Assembly: GCA_023250175.1 (NCBI GenBank)
Contig: JAHFBD010000111.1
Coordinates: 1 to 7,249 of the forward strand
Source: Candidatus Melainabacteria bacterium
Lineage (GTDB): Bacteria; Cyanobacteriota; Vampirovibrionia; 2-02-FULL-35-15
DNA length: 7,249 nucleotides
Reading direction: 5' to 3'
The position numbers were made by a program, and so were the translations under genes. The notes beneath the pieces were generated by a model. It made no database searches, was not told the origin of the DNA, and worked only from the letters and a program-made list of their open reading frames with translations. Position 1 is the first letter of the stretch. Every line of letters begins with the position of its first letter. This document shows positions 1-5,135 of this stretch, in pieces.

Positions 1-285
1 AATTTCTTTTCCATGTAAAAGAAGCTTTCTTCTCCTAAGAGGTGTGTGGTTAAATCTATTTCCAAATTGATATGGTGAAATATTACAGTTATAAAGCCAA
101 AGTTCCCCTTTTTCTATCCTTACAAATGAGTCTCTTAATTGAGCTTTCCCACTTCTGATTGCTTTAACTTCTGTTCCTGTTAAAACAATGCCACATATAA
201 CTGAATCAAGAATATGAAAATCATAACGAGCTTTTCTATTTTCAATTACTATGGGCTGGCTGGTTTTGTTTTTTGAAGAAGCCAT
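1..285 (-). CDS. smpB: SsrA-binding protein SmpB, N-terminal 95 residues (cut by window edge)
   Basis: SmpB binds tmRNA (SsrA) and delivers it to stalled ribosomes for trans-translation in the cytoplasm. Reading leftward from the ATG at 285-283, the frame stays open to base 1 and gives 95 residues, roughly the first 60% of a usual 150-160 residue protein. Family hallmarks are visible: NRKARYDF (16-23), GTEVKAIRSGKAQLRDS (37-53), NISPY (68-72) and TPLRRRKLLLH (81-91), which form the start of the OB-fold tmRNA-binding body. The basic C-terminal tail lies outside the window. It follows pyrH by 44 bases on the same strand, so it is probably the last visible gene of the rpsB operon. An in-frame TTG at 300-298 has an AGGA about 8 bases upstream, whereas the ATG has no clear Shine-Dalgarno; the true start may be five codons earlier. 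Confidence 0.93.
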   Translation of the reverse strand, partial: MASSKNKTSQPIVIENRKARYDFHILDSVICGIVLTGTEVKAIRSGKAQLRDSFVRIEKGELWLYNCNISPYQFGNRFNHTPLRRRKLLLHGKEI

Positions 286-329
286 AGTAATGCTTTTCAA
301 CTCATTGTCCTAGTATCTGTTTTAAGCCT

Positions 330-1070
330 CTAGTTCTTTACTGGAACACTATCCCTAATTAGGGTTCCAACTGTTTCACCCTGAACAATTTGTTTAATTA
401 ATCCTTTTGAACTAAAGTCAAAGACCACTATTGGTATCCGGCTTTCTTGAGCTAAAGCTATTGCTGCTGCATCTATCGCTTTTAACTCTTTGCTTAAAAC
501 TTCATTATAAGTTAAATAGTTAAATTTCTTTGCACTTGAATTTTTTTTAGGATCGCTATCATACACTCCATCTATCCCATGTTTTGCCATAAGAAGCAGG
601 TCAGCATCTATTTCTGAAGCTCTTAAGGCTGCTGTTGTATCTGTAGTAAAAAATGGATTCCCTGTTCCACCACCAAAAATAACAACTCTACCTTTTTCCA
701 AATGCCTTACAGCTCTTCTTCTTATATATGGCTCAGCAATTGAGCGCATTTCAATTGCTGTTTGGACTCTAGTCGTTACTTTTATTGATTCAAGAACTCC
801 TTGAAGAACCAAACTATTCATTACTGTAGCTAACATCCCAACATAATCAGCCGCAGCTCTATCCATGCCTAATGCAGCACTAGATTGAACTCCTCTAAAA
901 ATATTCCCACCACCAACAACAACTGCAACCTGTACACCTATCTCATGTGCATTTTTTATCTCCTGAGCAATTTGATTAACAATTCCTGGATCAATACCAG
1001 ATATCTGGGTTCCCATTAAGGCTTCACCTGATAGTTTTAGCAAGATTCTTTGATAAGCAAGCTTAGACAT
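330..1070 (-). CDS. pyrH: UMP kinase (uridylate kinase)
   Basis: Bacterial UMP kinase phosphorylates UMP to UDP with ATP in de novo pyrimidine nucleotide synthesis and works as a cytoplasmic hexamer. The 246-residue product matches the usual family length of about 240 and has the amino-acid-kinase fold. Visible motifs are LLKLSGEAL (10-18), GGGNIFRG (53-60), DRAAADYVGMLAT (70-82) for UMP and subunit contacts, FGGGTGNPFFTTDT (132-145) in the phosphate and nucleotide site, and DGVYDSDP (167-174). It begins 13 bases after the tsf stop, and that gap starts with a second in-frame TAG, giving tandem TAG stops for tsf. No strong Shine-Dalgarno is seen, so translational coupling to tsf is likely. The order rpsB-tsf-pyrH is a classic bacterial arrangement; the usual next gene, frr, is replaced here by smpB. 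Confidence 0.98.
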   Translation of the reverse strand: MSKLAYQRILLKLSGEALMGTQISGIDPGIVNQIAQEIKNAHEIGVQVAVVVGGGNIFRGVQSSAALGMDRAAADYVGMLATVMNSLVLQGVLESIKVTTRVQTAIEMRSIAEPYIRRRAVRHLEKGRVVIFGGGTGNPFFTTDTTAALRASEIDADLLLMAKHGIDGVYDSDPKKNSSAKKFNYLTYNEVLSKELKAIDAAAIALAQESRIPIVVFDFSSKGLIKQIVQGETVGTLIRDSVPVKN

Positions 1071-1083
1071 TTTTATCTAACTA

Positions 1084-2001
1084 CTAAACACTTACTGGGG
1101 TGTTTTCTTTTTCACTAATTGACTTTTCAACACTTTCACCCACATTATAACGAACAAACTGCTCAACCTTAATATTAGTATTTAATTGTTTTCCTTTATC
1201 ACTTATAAGTTTTTCTACCGTTAGGTTTGGATCTTTTATATAGGGCTGATTTAATAAGCATCTTTGTGACAAAATTTTATCTAACCTACCTTGTACTATT
1301 TTTTCTGCTATTTCTTTAGGTTTTTTAGCTAAATCTTCTTTTCCTAACTCAATTCTTTTTTCATCTTCAATAACACTTTGAGGAATTAAGCTTTTATCAA
1401 TATACTCTGCTTGTGGTTGAGCTGCTGCAACATGCATAGAAATGTCTTTTGCAAGCTGCTCTAATTCACTTACATTATCTGAACTTGCTGATAGTTTAAC
1501 CAGTACACCTATTTTATTTCCTACTGGATGAATATATGACCCTATCATTCCAGAAGCATTTAATTCAAATCTTTCAAATCTTCTTACCTGTATATTCTCA
1601 CCAATTGCTGCGACTTTACTAGAAATAAGCTCTGACACAGAAGTCCCATTTACCGTTGTACTTAAAAGCTGAGCCATGTCTCTTGGTTTATTTGTTAAAG
1701 TAACATCAGCAATAACATTGGAAAGTTCTTTAAATATATCGTTTTTAGCAACAAAATCTGTCTGTGTATTAAGTTCAACCAATACACCTGACTTTTTATC
1801 ATTTGCAATCTTAGCTACTACAATACCTTCAAGTGTTGTCTTTTCAGCTTTTTTAGCAGCTGCAACTAAACCTTTTTGTCTTAGTATTTCACGAGCTTTA
1901 TCAATAGAACCACTTGCTTCTTTCAGGGCGTTCTTACATTCCATCATACCAGCCCCTGTTGTTTGTCTTAGGTCTGCTACATCTTTTGCAGTAAATGTCA
2001 T
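1084..2001 (-). CDS. tsf: Translation elongation factor Ts
   Basis: EF-Ts is the guanine nucleotide exchange factor that regenerates EF-Tu-GTP in the cytoplasm. The 305-residue product is slightly longer than the E. coli protein. Its N-terminal UBA-like domain (about 4-45) carries LRQTTGAGMMECKNAL (11-26). The EF-Tu-contacting motif TDFVAKN is at 81-87. The core subdomains follow, with a conserved DISMHVAAAQP segment near 190 and a C-terminal part ending in a low-complexity Glu/Ser tail. Its ATG lies one base after the rpsB stop codon. An AGGAAG Shine-Dalgarno inside the last rpsB codons places it about 9-10 bases upstream, so the two genes are translationally coupled, as is typical. Confidence 0.98.
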   Translation of the reverse strand: MTFTAKDVADLRQTTGAGMMECKNALKEASGSIDKAREILRQKGLVAAAKKAEKTTLEGIVVAKIANDKKSGVLVELNTQTDFVAKNDIFKELSNVIADVTLTNKPRDMAQLLSTTVNGTSVSELISSKVAAIGENIQVRRFERFELNASGMIGSYIHPVGNKIGVLVKLSASSDNVSELEQLAKDISMHVAAAQPQAEYIDKSLIPQSVIEDEKRIELGKEDLAKKPKEIAEKIVQGRLDKILSQRCLLNQPYIKDPNLTVEKLISDKGKQLNTNIKVEQFVRYNVGESVEKSISEKENTPVSV

Positions 2002-2002
2002 A

Positions 2003-2818
2003 TTAGCCCACTTCCTGTTCTTGGGGTACTACAGGTACTGTAACTTCTTGAAGTAGATTAGTCGTAGTTCTTGTACTGGTTACCTTTCTTAATAAGTTAT
2101 TTTTACTTGTAATTGTTTTATGAACATCTGGTACCTGACCTTCATGTCCTTCAATAATGGCATTTGCCACAATGGTTGTAATTAGTTTCACAGATCTGAT
2201 TGAATCATCATTACCTGGGATTACATGGTCAATTCCATTTGGATCGCAATTACTATCTACAATAGCTACAACTTTAACCCCTGTAAGTTTAGCTTCTGTT
2301 ATAGCAATTGCTTCTTTTTGTTGATCAATAACAAATAATATATCTGGCTTACCTCTCATGTTTTTAATTCCACCAAGAGTTTTTTGGAGTTTTTCTAATT
2401 CTTTATTAAAGACTGCTAGTTCTTTTTTGTTTTGGTGAGACATCGTCCCGGACTCTTGCATATCTTCTAATTCTCTGAGTCTATTTAATCTATGTCTTAT
2501 CGTGTCAAAGTTTGTTAATAACCCACCAAGCCATCGCCTATTAATATAGTACGACCCACATCTGATAGCTTCCTCTTTAACAATCTCTGATATATGTCTT
2601 TTTGTTCCAACAAAAATTATATTTTTCTTTTGTGATGCAGCTTCTTTAAGAAAGCCACAAGCCTTTTCTAATAAATCTGCAGTTAATGCTAGATTAATAA
2701 TACAAATACCATCTTTATCACCATAAATATAAGGTCCCATTTTAGGATTCCATTTTTTTCTTAAATGTCCAAAATGTACACCGGCTTCTAAAAGATCTTT
2801 TATTTCAATTGCTTCCAT
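2003..2818 (-). CDS. rpsB: 30S ribosomal protein S2
   Basis: S2 is a small-subunit ribosomal protein needed for S1 docking and initiation. The 271-residue product shows the family pattern: LLEAGVHFGH (9-18), KWNPKMGPYIYG (22-33), FVGTKR (69-74), NRRWLGGLLTNF (93-104), KNMRGKPDILFVID (152-165), AIVDSNCDP (185-193) and IPGNDDSIRS (200-209). After residue 228 there is a tail of about 43 residues rich in Thr, Val and Gln, longer than in E. coli S2 and of a kind that varies among lineages. An in-frame TAA immediately precedes the ATG, which fixes the start. The best Shine-Dalgarno (AGAGGAAA) lies about 18 bases upstream, unusually far. It is first in the operon and is transcribed from the promoter at 2890-2918. 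Confidence 0.98.
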   Translation of the reverse strand: MEAIEIKDLLEAGVHFGHLRKKWNPKMGPYIYGDKDGICIINLALTADLLEKACGFLKEAASQKKNIIFVGTKRHISEIVKEEAIRCGSYYINRRWLGGLLTNFDTIRHRLNRLRELEDMQESGTMSHQNKKELAVFNKELEKLQKTLGGIKNMRGKPDILFVIDQQKEAIAITEAKLTGVKVVAIVDSNCDPNGIDHVIPGNDDSIRSVKLITTIVANAIIEGHEGQVPDVHKTITSKNNLLRKVTSTRTTTNLLQEVTVPVVPQEQEVG

Positions 2819-2871
2819 TTAACTAAAGGCCTATTTCCTCTCTAGTTCTTACTTACTTTTTTACCACTGTT

Positions 2872-2896
2872 CTAATATTAAGTTTGAAAATATTAG
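2872..2896. promoter_or_regulatory. Perfect 8-base dyad over the rpsB -10 region (operator or leader hairpin candidate)
   Basis: CTAATATT at 2872-2879 and AATATTAG at 2889-2896 are exact reverse complements with a 9-base loop. The right arm covers the proposed -10 box and the left arm covers the first transcribed bases. It could be a protein-binding site or only an AT-rich coincidence; with all-AT arms apart from the ends, an RNA hairpin would be weak. Confidence 0.35.
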
Positions 2897-2918
2897 CTTG
2901 AATATTCTAACATGTAAA
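2890..2918 (-). promoter_or_regulatory. Candidate sigma-70-type promoter of the rpsB operon
   Basis: On the minus strand a TTTACA box (2918-2913, five of six matches to TTGACA) is separated by exactly 17 bases from TAATAT (2895-2890, four of six matches to TATAAT). The predicted start near 2883 gives a leader of about 65 bases to rpsB. The spacer holds the palindrome GAATATTC (2900-2907), and the -10 box lies in the 8-base dyad listed separately. The call rests on consensus match only. Confidence 0.55.
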
Positions 2919-2993
2919 AGCCATAAGTGTTTAACAATTAAAATACCATTGGAAGCTAAATGTAATAACTACTAACAGCTAATAAAATATTTA

Positions 2994-3157
2994 GTTACTG
3001 CCTAGCTAGTGTAATATTTCTAAGTAAACAACTTATAAGGTAAGATTTTACCCGATTTATTCGGTAAAATCGTAATGTATTATAAATGACAGATTGGAAG
3101 CACTCTGGAAAGCCGGTTTTGGGAGCACCGCGAAAAAACCGGCGGATAGGTAGAAAC
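2994..3157 (+). repeat. Repeat copy 1: two-hairpin element of about 165 bases, inverted relative to copy 2
   Basis: This stretch matches the reverse complement of 5136-5308 along its length, by eye at roughly 80% identity with one loop insertion in copy 2. The strongest blocks are 3006-3024 (19 identical bases), the GCCGGTTTT hairpin region 3111-3144, and the end TAGGTAGAAAC (3147-3157). Hairpin 1 pairs 3044-3052 with 3063-3071 (9 base pairs, 10-base loop). Hairpin 2 pairs 3112-3120 with 3135-3143 (9 base pairs, 14-base loop) and is GC-rich against an AT-rich background. The outer boundary is fuzzy: a weaker match runs out to GTTAC at 2994. No gene follows on the plus strand, only 4-5 codon frames. 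The copy ends five bases before the 3' end of the PDZ gene and has no terminator-type U-tract. Confidence 0.85.
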
Positions 3158-3162
3158 AATAT

Positions 3163-3687
3163 TTAATGATATGGAAATAAATCTTTAGGTCCAACTGGTA
3201 CTGAAATAGGTCCAGATAAATACCTGTTTTGTATTTCTGGTGAAAAATTTACTAAATCTTCTCTAATAAGCTCAACATTAAACATTGCATGACCTCTTGT
3301 AATAAAAATCTTTATTTTTGTTCCTGGCTCACCAGATAATAGTTGATAAACACCATCTGAATTTAAACGATCTGTTCTCACACCATCAATTGCAAAAATT
3401 AAATCTTGTGGTCTTAGCCCCCCTCTACTTGCTGGTGAATTTGGATAAATTTCTTCAACATAAGATGAAAAACCGCTTTGATGTATAAATCTCAAACCTA
3501 TAACACCAATCCCTGTTTGAGGTTTTACGTGGTTAATGTCCTCTCTAATATTTCCTTTAAGTGTTACTTTTGACTCTGGATTTGCCCATGGTGGCTGCTT
3601 AAGCTCTAGTTCTTCAATAGCACTGGCCTTAAGTCCTAAAAATACTAGGCTAATAATTACAAATACTATGTAGTATTTCTTATCCAT
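3163..3687 (-). CDS. Secreted or membrane-anchored single PDZ-domain protein of unknown function
   Basis: The 174-residue product starts with a short basic segment (MDKKYY) and a hydrophobic stretch (about 7-20) ending in LKASA (19-23), which looks like a signal peptide cleaved after Ala23; an uncleaved anchor is also possible. Residues 58-143 form a PDZ domain: a GIGVIGLRF strand and carboxylate-binding loop (59-67), the YPNSPASRGGLRPQDLIFAIDG block (81-102) typical of PDZ domains in C-terminal processing and HtrA-like proteases, then LLSGEPGTKIKIFITR (116-131). No protease, TPR or other catalytic domain is present; the Pro-rich C-terminus (about 149-174) matches no domain I recognise. It probably binds peptide C-termini or other partners outside the cytoplasm; its role is unknown. 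It lies 87 bases downstream of the MshEN-like gene on the same strand, with a possible terminator between. The ATG has no clear Shine-Dalgarno. Confidence 0.85.
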   Translation of the reverse strand: MDKKYYIVFVIISLVFLGLKASAIEELELKQPPWANPESKVTLKGNIREDINHVKPQTGIGVIGLRFIHQSGFSSYVEEIYPNSPASRGGLRPQDLIFAIDGVRTDRLNSDGVYQLLSGEPGTKIKIFITRGHAMFNVELIREDLVNFSPEIQNRYLSGPISVPVGPKDLFPYH

Positions 3688-3723
3688 GATTATTATTACA
3701 GTAATTGGTAAGTATTAAAGAGA

Positions 3724-3748
3724 AATTAAGAACCCCTGATTCTTAATT
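3724..3748 (-). terminator. Possible weak intrinsic terminator after the MshEN-like gene
   Basis: AATTAAGAA (3724-3732) and TTCTTAATT (3740-3748) are exact reverse complements with a 7-base loop that includes a run of G on the minus strand. On that strand the stem is followed by TTCTCTTTAAT, a patchy U-rich tail. The AT-rich stem would make a weak terminator, or it may be an attenuating hairpin ahead of the PDZ gene. It begins 26 bases past the stop codon of the upstream gene. Confidence 0.4.
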
Positions 3749-3774
3749 CTTACTTTTCAAGTTTCTTTATTAAC

Positions 3775-3996
3775 TTATATCGGCTCTTTTTGCTTAGTCT
3801 GTATTTTTATTGCTTCAATTAAGTCATTTGGTGTAATAAAGCCATGCTCTAATAGTATTTGTCCCACTGGCTTATGTTCTTTACCTTCTGAATCTAATAA
3901 TTTTTGTTCATTTAATGAAATATTTAGTTGTTCTTCCGTAAGAACCCCAAGACTAATTAAAATTTCACCTAATAAATATTTTTTCTCAGTCATCAT
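3775..3996 (-). CDS. Small stand-alone MshEN-like (type II secretion GspE N-terminal type) protein
   Basis: The 73-residue product contains two copies of one short motif: LGEILISLGVLTEEQLNISL (9-28) and VGQILLEHGFITPNDLIEAI (44-63), each ending in a Gln two or three residues later. This LGxxL..xG.(I/L)T...L..A(L)..Q pattern is that of MshEN domains at the N-terminus of GspE/PilB/MshE ATPases, where two 24-residue motifs separated by about five residues bind cyclic di-GMP. Here the inter-motif spacer is about 11 residues, and the Arg that opens each canonical motif (RLG) is replaced (LLG, PVG), so nucleotide binding is doubtful. No ATPase domain is attached, no signal peptide is seen, and it should be cytoplasmic. 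Two adjacent ATGs (3996 and 3993) are possible starts; neither has a good Shine-Dalgarno. A TTGAAA (4034-4029)-17-TAAGCT pair upstream would give a nearly leaderless transcript. Confidence 0.75.
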   Translation of the reverse strand: MMTEKKYLLGEILISLGVLTEEQLNISLNEQKLLDSEGKEHKPVGQILLEHGFITPNDLIEAIKIQTKQKEPI

Positions 3997-4115
3997 ATTA
4001 CTTATAGCTTATCTAAATTTCCAAAACATTTCAATTATTATTATGGCAGTCCCTTAATATAATTATCTTACCCTAAAGTTACCTTTTTAATTTCTTTACA
4101 GGGTTAAACCTGAAA
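3997..4115. other. Region between the SRP RNA and the MshEN-like gene
   Basis: On the minus strand two small hairpins can be drawn just past the SRP RNA: CAGG/CCUG near 4112-4099, and CCUGUAAAG with CUUUAGGG near 4103-4072, the latter with a bulged base. Neither has a U-tract, so how the SRP RNA transcript ends is unclear. The rest is AT-rich with only a weak promoter-like pair before the small gene. No reading frame of useful length is seen. Confidence 0.4.
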
Positions 4116-4202
4116 GCCATTAGGTACACCCAGACACTTCATTTATGGCTGCTTAGTTTCCCATCTGACCAGTTTCATAAAATCTCTGCCATACCTAACA
4201 GC
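4116..4202 (-). ncRNA. ffs: Signal recognition particle RNA, small bacterial 4.5S type
   Basis: The minus strand carries the conserved domain IV of SRP RNA: GGUCAG (4170-4165), a short stem closed by a tetraloop, and AAGCAGCC (4154-4147). The family core is GGUCAG-GUCC-GGAA-GGA-AGCAGCC. Here the apical stem is UGG/CUA (4163-4161 with 4156-4154) closed by GAAA, so both sides of the stem differ from the usual UCC/GGA while pairing is kept and the loop remains GNRA. Below it UGG pairs CCA, AUUU/AAAU-type pairs and CAGA/UCUG (4188-4185 with 4134-4131) follow. An 11-base terminal helix joins 4202-4192 to 4126-4116, including two G-U pairs. The predicted 5' end is G4202, 7 bases after a perfect TATAAT. 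The RNA would partner Ffh for co-translational membrane targeting. Exact ends are inferred, and no U-tract terminator is obvious downstream. Confidence 0.87.
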
Positions 4203-4208
4203 AAGATC

Positions 4209-4237
4209 ATTATAGCGTAGAGCGTATAGGAGAACAA
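4209..4237 (-). promoter_or_regulatory. Promoter of the SRP RNA gene
   Basis: A perfect TATAAT (4214-4209, minus strand) is preceded at 17 bases by TTGTTC (4237-4232), which keeps the TTG of the -35 consensus. The expected start falls at or near G4202, exactly where the terminal helix of the SRP RNA begins; this agreement supports both calls. The promoter lies in the left arm of the inverted repeat 4212-4296. Confidence 0.65.
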
Positions 4238-4296
4238 ATTAGAACATTACAGTAACGTCCTCCTGTTCTCCCTATCCACTACCCGCTCTACGCTAT
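4212..4296. repeat. Long imperfect inverted repeat between mreC and the SRP RNA gene
   Basis: Bases 4212-4224 are an exact reverse complement of 4284-4296 (13 base pairs). After an 8-base bulge on the right side (4276-4283) the arms resume: 4226-4236 pairs with 4264-4275 (11 base pairs with one extra C). The left arm also contains a short internal repetition of AGCGTA. The structure begins 16 bases past the mreC stop codon. There is no U-tract after it, so it is not a standard intrinsic terminator. It may still end, protect or process the mreC transcript. It looks like a small palindromic repeat, and its left arm overlaps the SRP RNA promoter. Confidence 0.75.
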
Positions 4297-4312
4297 TTCC
4301 TCTGTTCCGTTA

Positions 4313-5134
4313 TTATTGTGGTGAAAATACAAGTACCTCACTTAAAGAATTTAAATCTTCGGCTAACTTAACCTCAATATATAGATCAGAAGCCCGACTA
4401 CTTTTTTTACTTACTTTACTAATCTTCCCAACAATATGACCAGATGGATACGTAGGCAATAATGCTTGGCTTCCTATTCCTGAGGTTACAACCACATCAC
4501 CGACTTTTACATCAGTTCCTATTGGAACAAACTCTAATAATCCAACAGAATTTGTTTTTCCTGAAAGAATACCAATAAGTTTTCTTTTTAAAATCTTGCA
4601 GCCAAGTTTATAAGCCGGATCAGATATTAATTGAATAATAGAAGTACTCTTATCAATATCAACAATCTGCCCAATAACTCCTTTTTCACTTAATACTGCA
4701 TCTCCCAGCTTAAGTCCATTAGTTTTCCCTTTGTCCAGTATTATTTGCTTATGCCAATTATCTGCTGTTCTTCCAATAACCGTAGCACTAATAGCTTTAT
4801 AACCTAAGTGTTTTTTTAAATCCAATATTTGTTTTAGTTTTTCTAATTCACTAATTTGGTTTCTTAAATAGTTTAATTTAATTTCAAGTAAAGAAATTCT
4901 ATTTGCTTGCTCTTTAACCAAGGTTTTTGACTTAAGCAAATCTTCGGCAGATGATTTACTTTCATATAGTCCTTGGACGGTCTGGCTAATAACAGTTCCT
5001 AATAACTTATAGACACCTTGCCCTATACCAACTAAAGGCCTAGATAAAATCCAAGCAACTATTAGCCAAACTATAAGAGTTAATATCGTTTGTGGATTTA
5101 CATTTAAAGAAAATATAGGCTTCTTCAAAGACAT
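4313..5134 (-). CDS. mreC: Rod shape-determining protein MreC
   Basis: MreC is an inner-membrane elongasome scaffold whose extracytoplasmic domain links MreB to the lateral wall synthases PBP2 and RodA. The 273-residue product has a short cytoplasmic N-terminus, one membrane span (about 15-31), a coiled coil (about 62-106, rich in Leu, Glu and Lys) and the paired beta-barrel domain. That domain shows VIGRTADNWHKQIILDKG (119-136), GDAVLSEKGVIGQI (144-157) and DVVVTSGIG (213-221), all typical of the family. It follows mreB on the same strand, but a 193-base spacer filled by repeat copy 2 separates them. The only Shine-Dalgarno (AGG, 8 bases before the ATG) lies inside that repeat. No mreD follows; the next element is an inverted repeat and the SRP RNA gene. 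Confidence 0.95.
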   Translation of the reverse strand: MSLKKPIFSLNVNPQTILTLIVWLIVAWILSRPLVGIGQGVYKLLGTVISQTVQGLYESKSSAEDLLKSKTLVKEQANRISLLEIKLNYLRNQISELEKLKQILDLKKHLGYKAISATVIGRTADNWHKQIILDKGKTNGLKLGDAVLSEKGVIGQIVDIDKSTSIIQLISDPAYKLGCKILKRKLIGILSGKTNSVGLLEFVPIGTDVKVGDVVVTSGIGSQALLPTYPSGHIVGKISKVSKKSSRASDLYIEVKLAEDLNSLSEVLVFSPQ

Positions 5135-5135
5135 C

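Larger units (their letters stand above)
2819..2993. other. Intergenic region upstream of rpsB
   Basis: This AT-rich stretch holds the rpsB promoter, the dyad and an untranslated leader. Beyond the promoter (2919-2993) I see no gene, RNA motif or strong hairpin; reading frames are only a few codons long. Together with repeat copy 1 it makes up the 344-base gap between rpsB and the PDZ gene. Confidence 0.6.

Noticed and set aside
1676..2056. Open plus-strand frame of 126 codons
   Set aside because: It runs antisense through tsf, which has full family motifs, and its translation resembles no protein I recognise.
3112..3143. Hairpin 2 of repeat copy 1 as an intrinsic terminator for the PDZ gene
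   Set aside because: The stem is GC-rich and well placed, but no U-tract follows it on the minus strand, and the same hairpin sits before mreC in copy 2 where termination would be odd.
3006..3157. CRISPR repeat or integron attC site
   Set aside because: Only two distant copies exist, with no regular spacers, and the ends lack the paired core sites expected of attC.
4090..4210. Riboswitch upstream of the MshEN-like gene, such as a cyclic di-GMP aptamer
   Set aside because: The conserved bases fit SRP RNA domain IV (GGUCAG and AGCAGCC around a GNRA loop), not the GEMM aptamer core.
4213..4295. Long inverted repeat as a classical mreC terminator
   Set aside because: The minus strand continues into TATAATGATCTTG without a U-tract; it is reported as a repeat instead.
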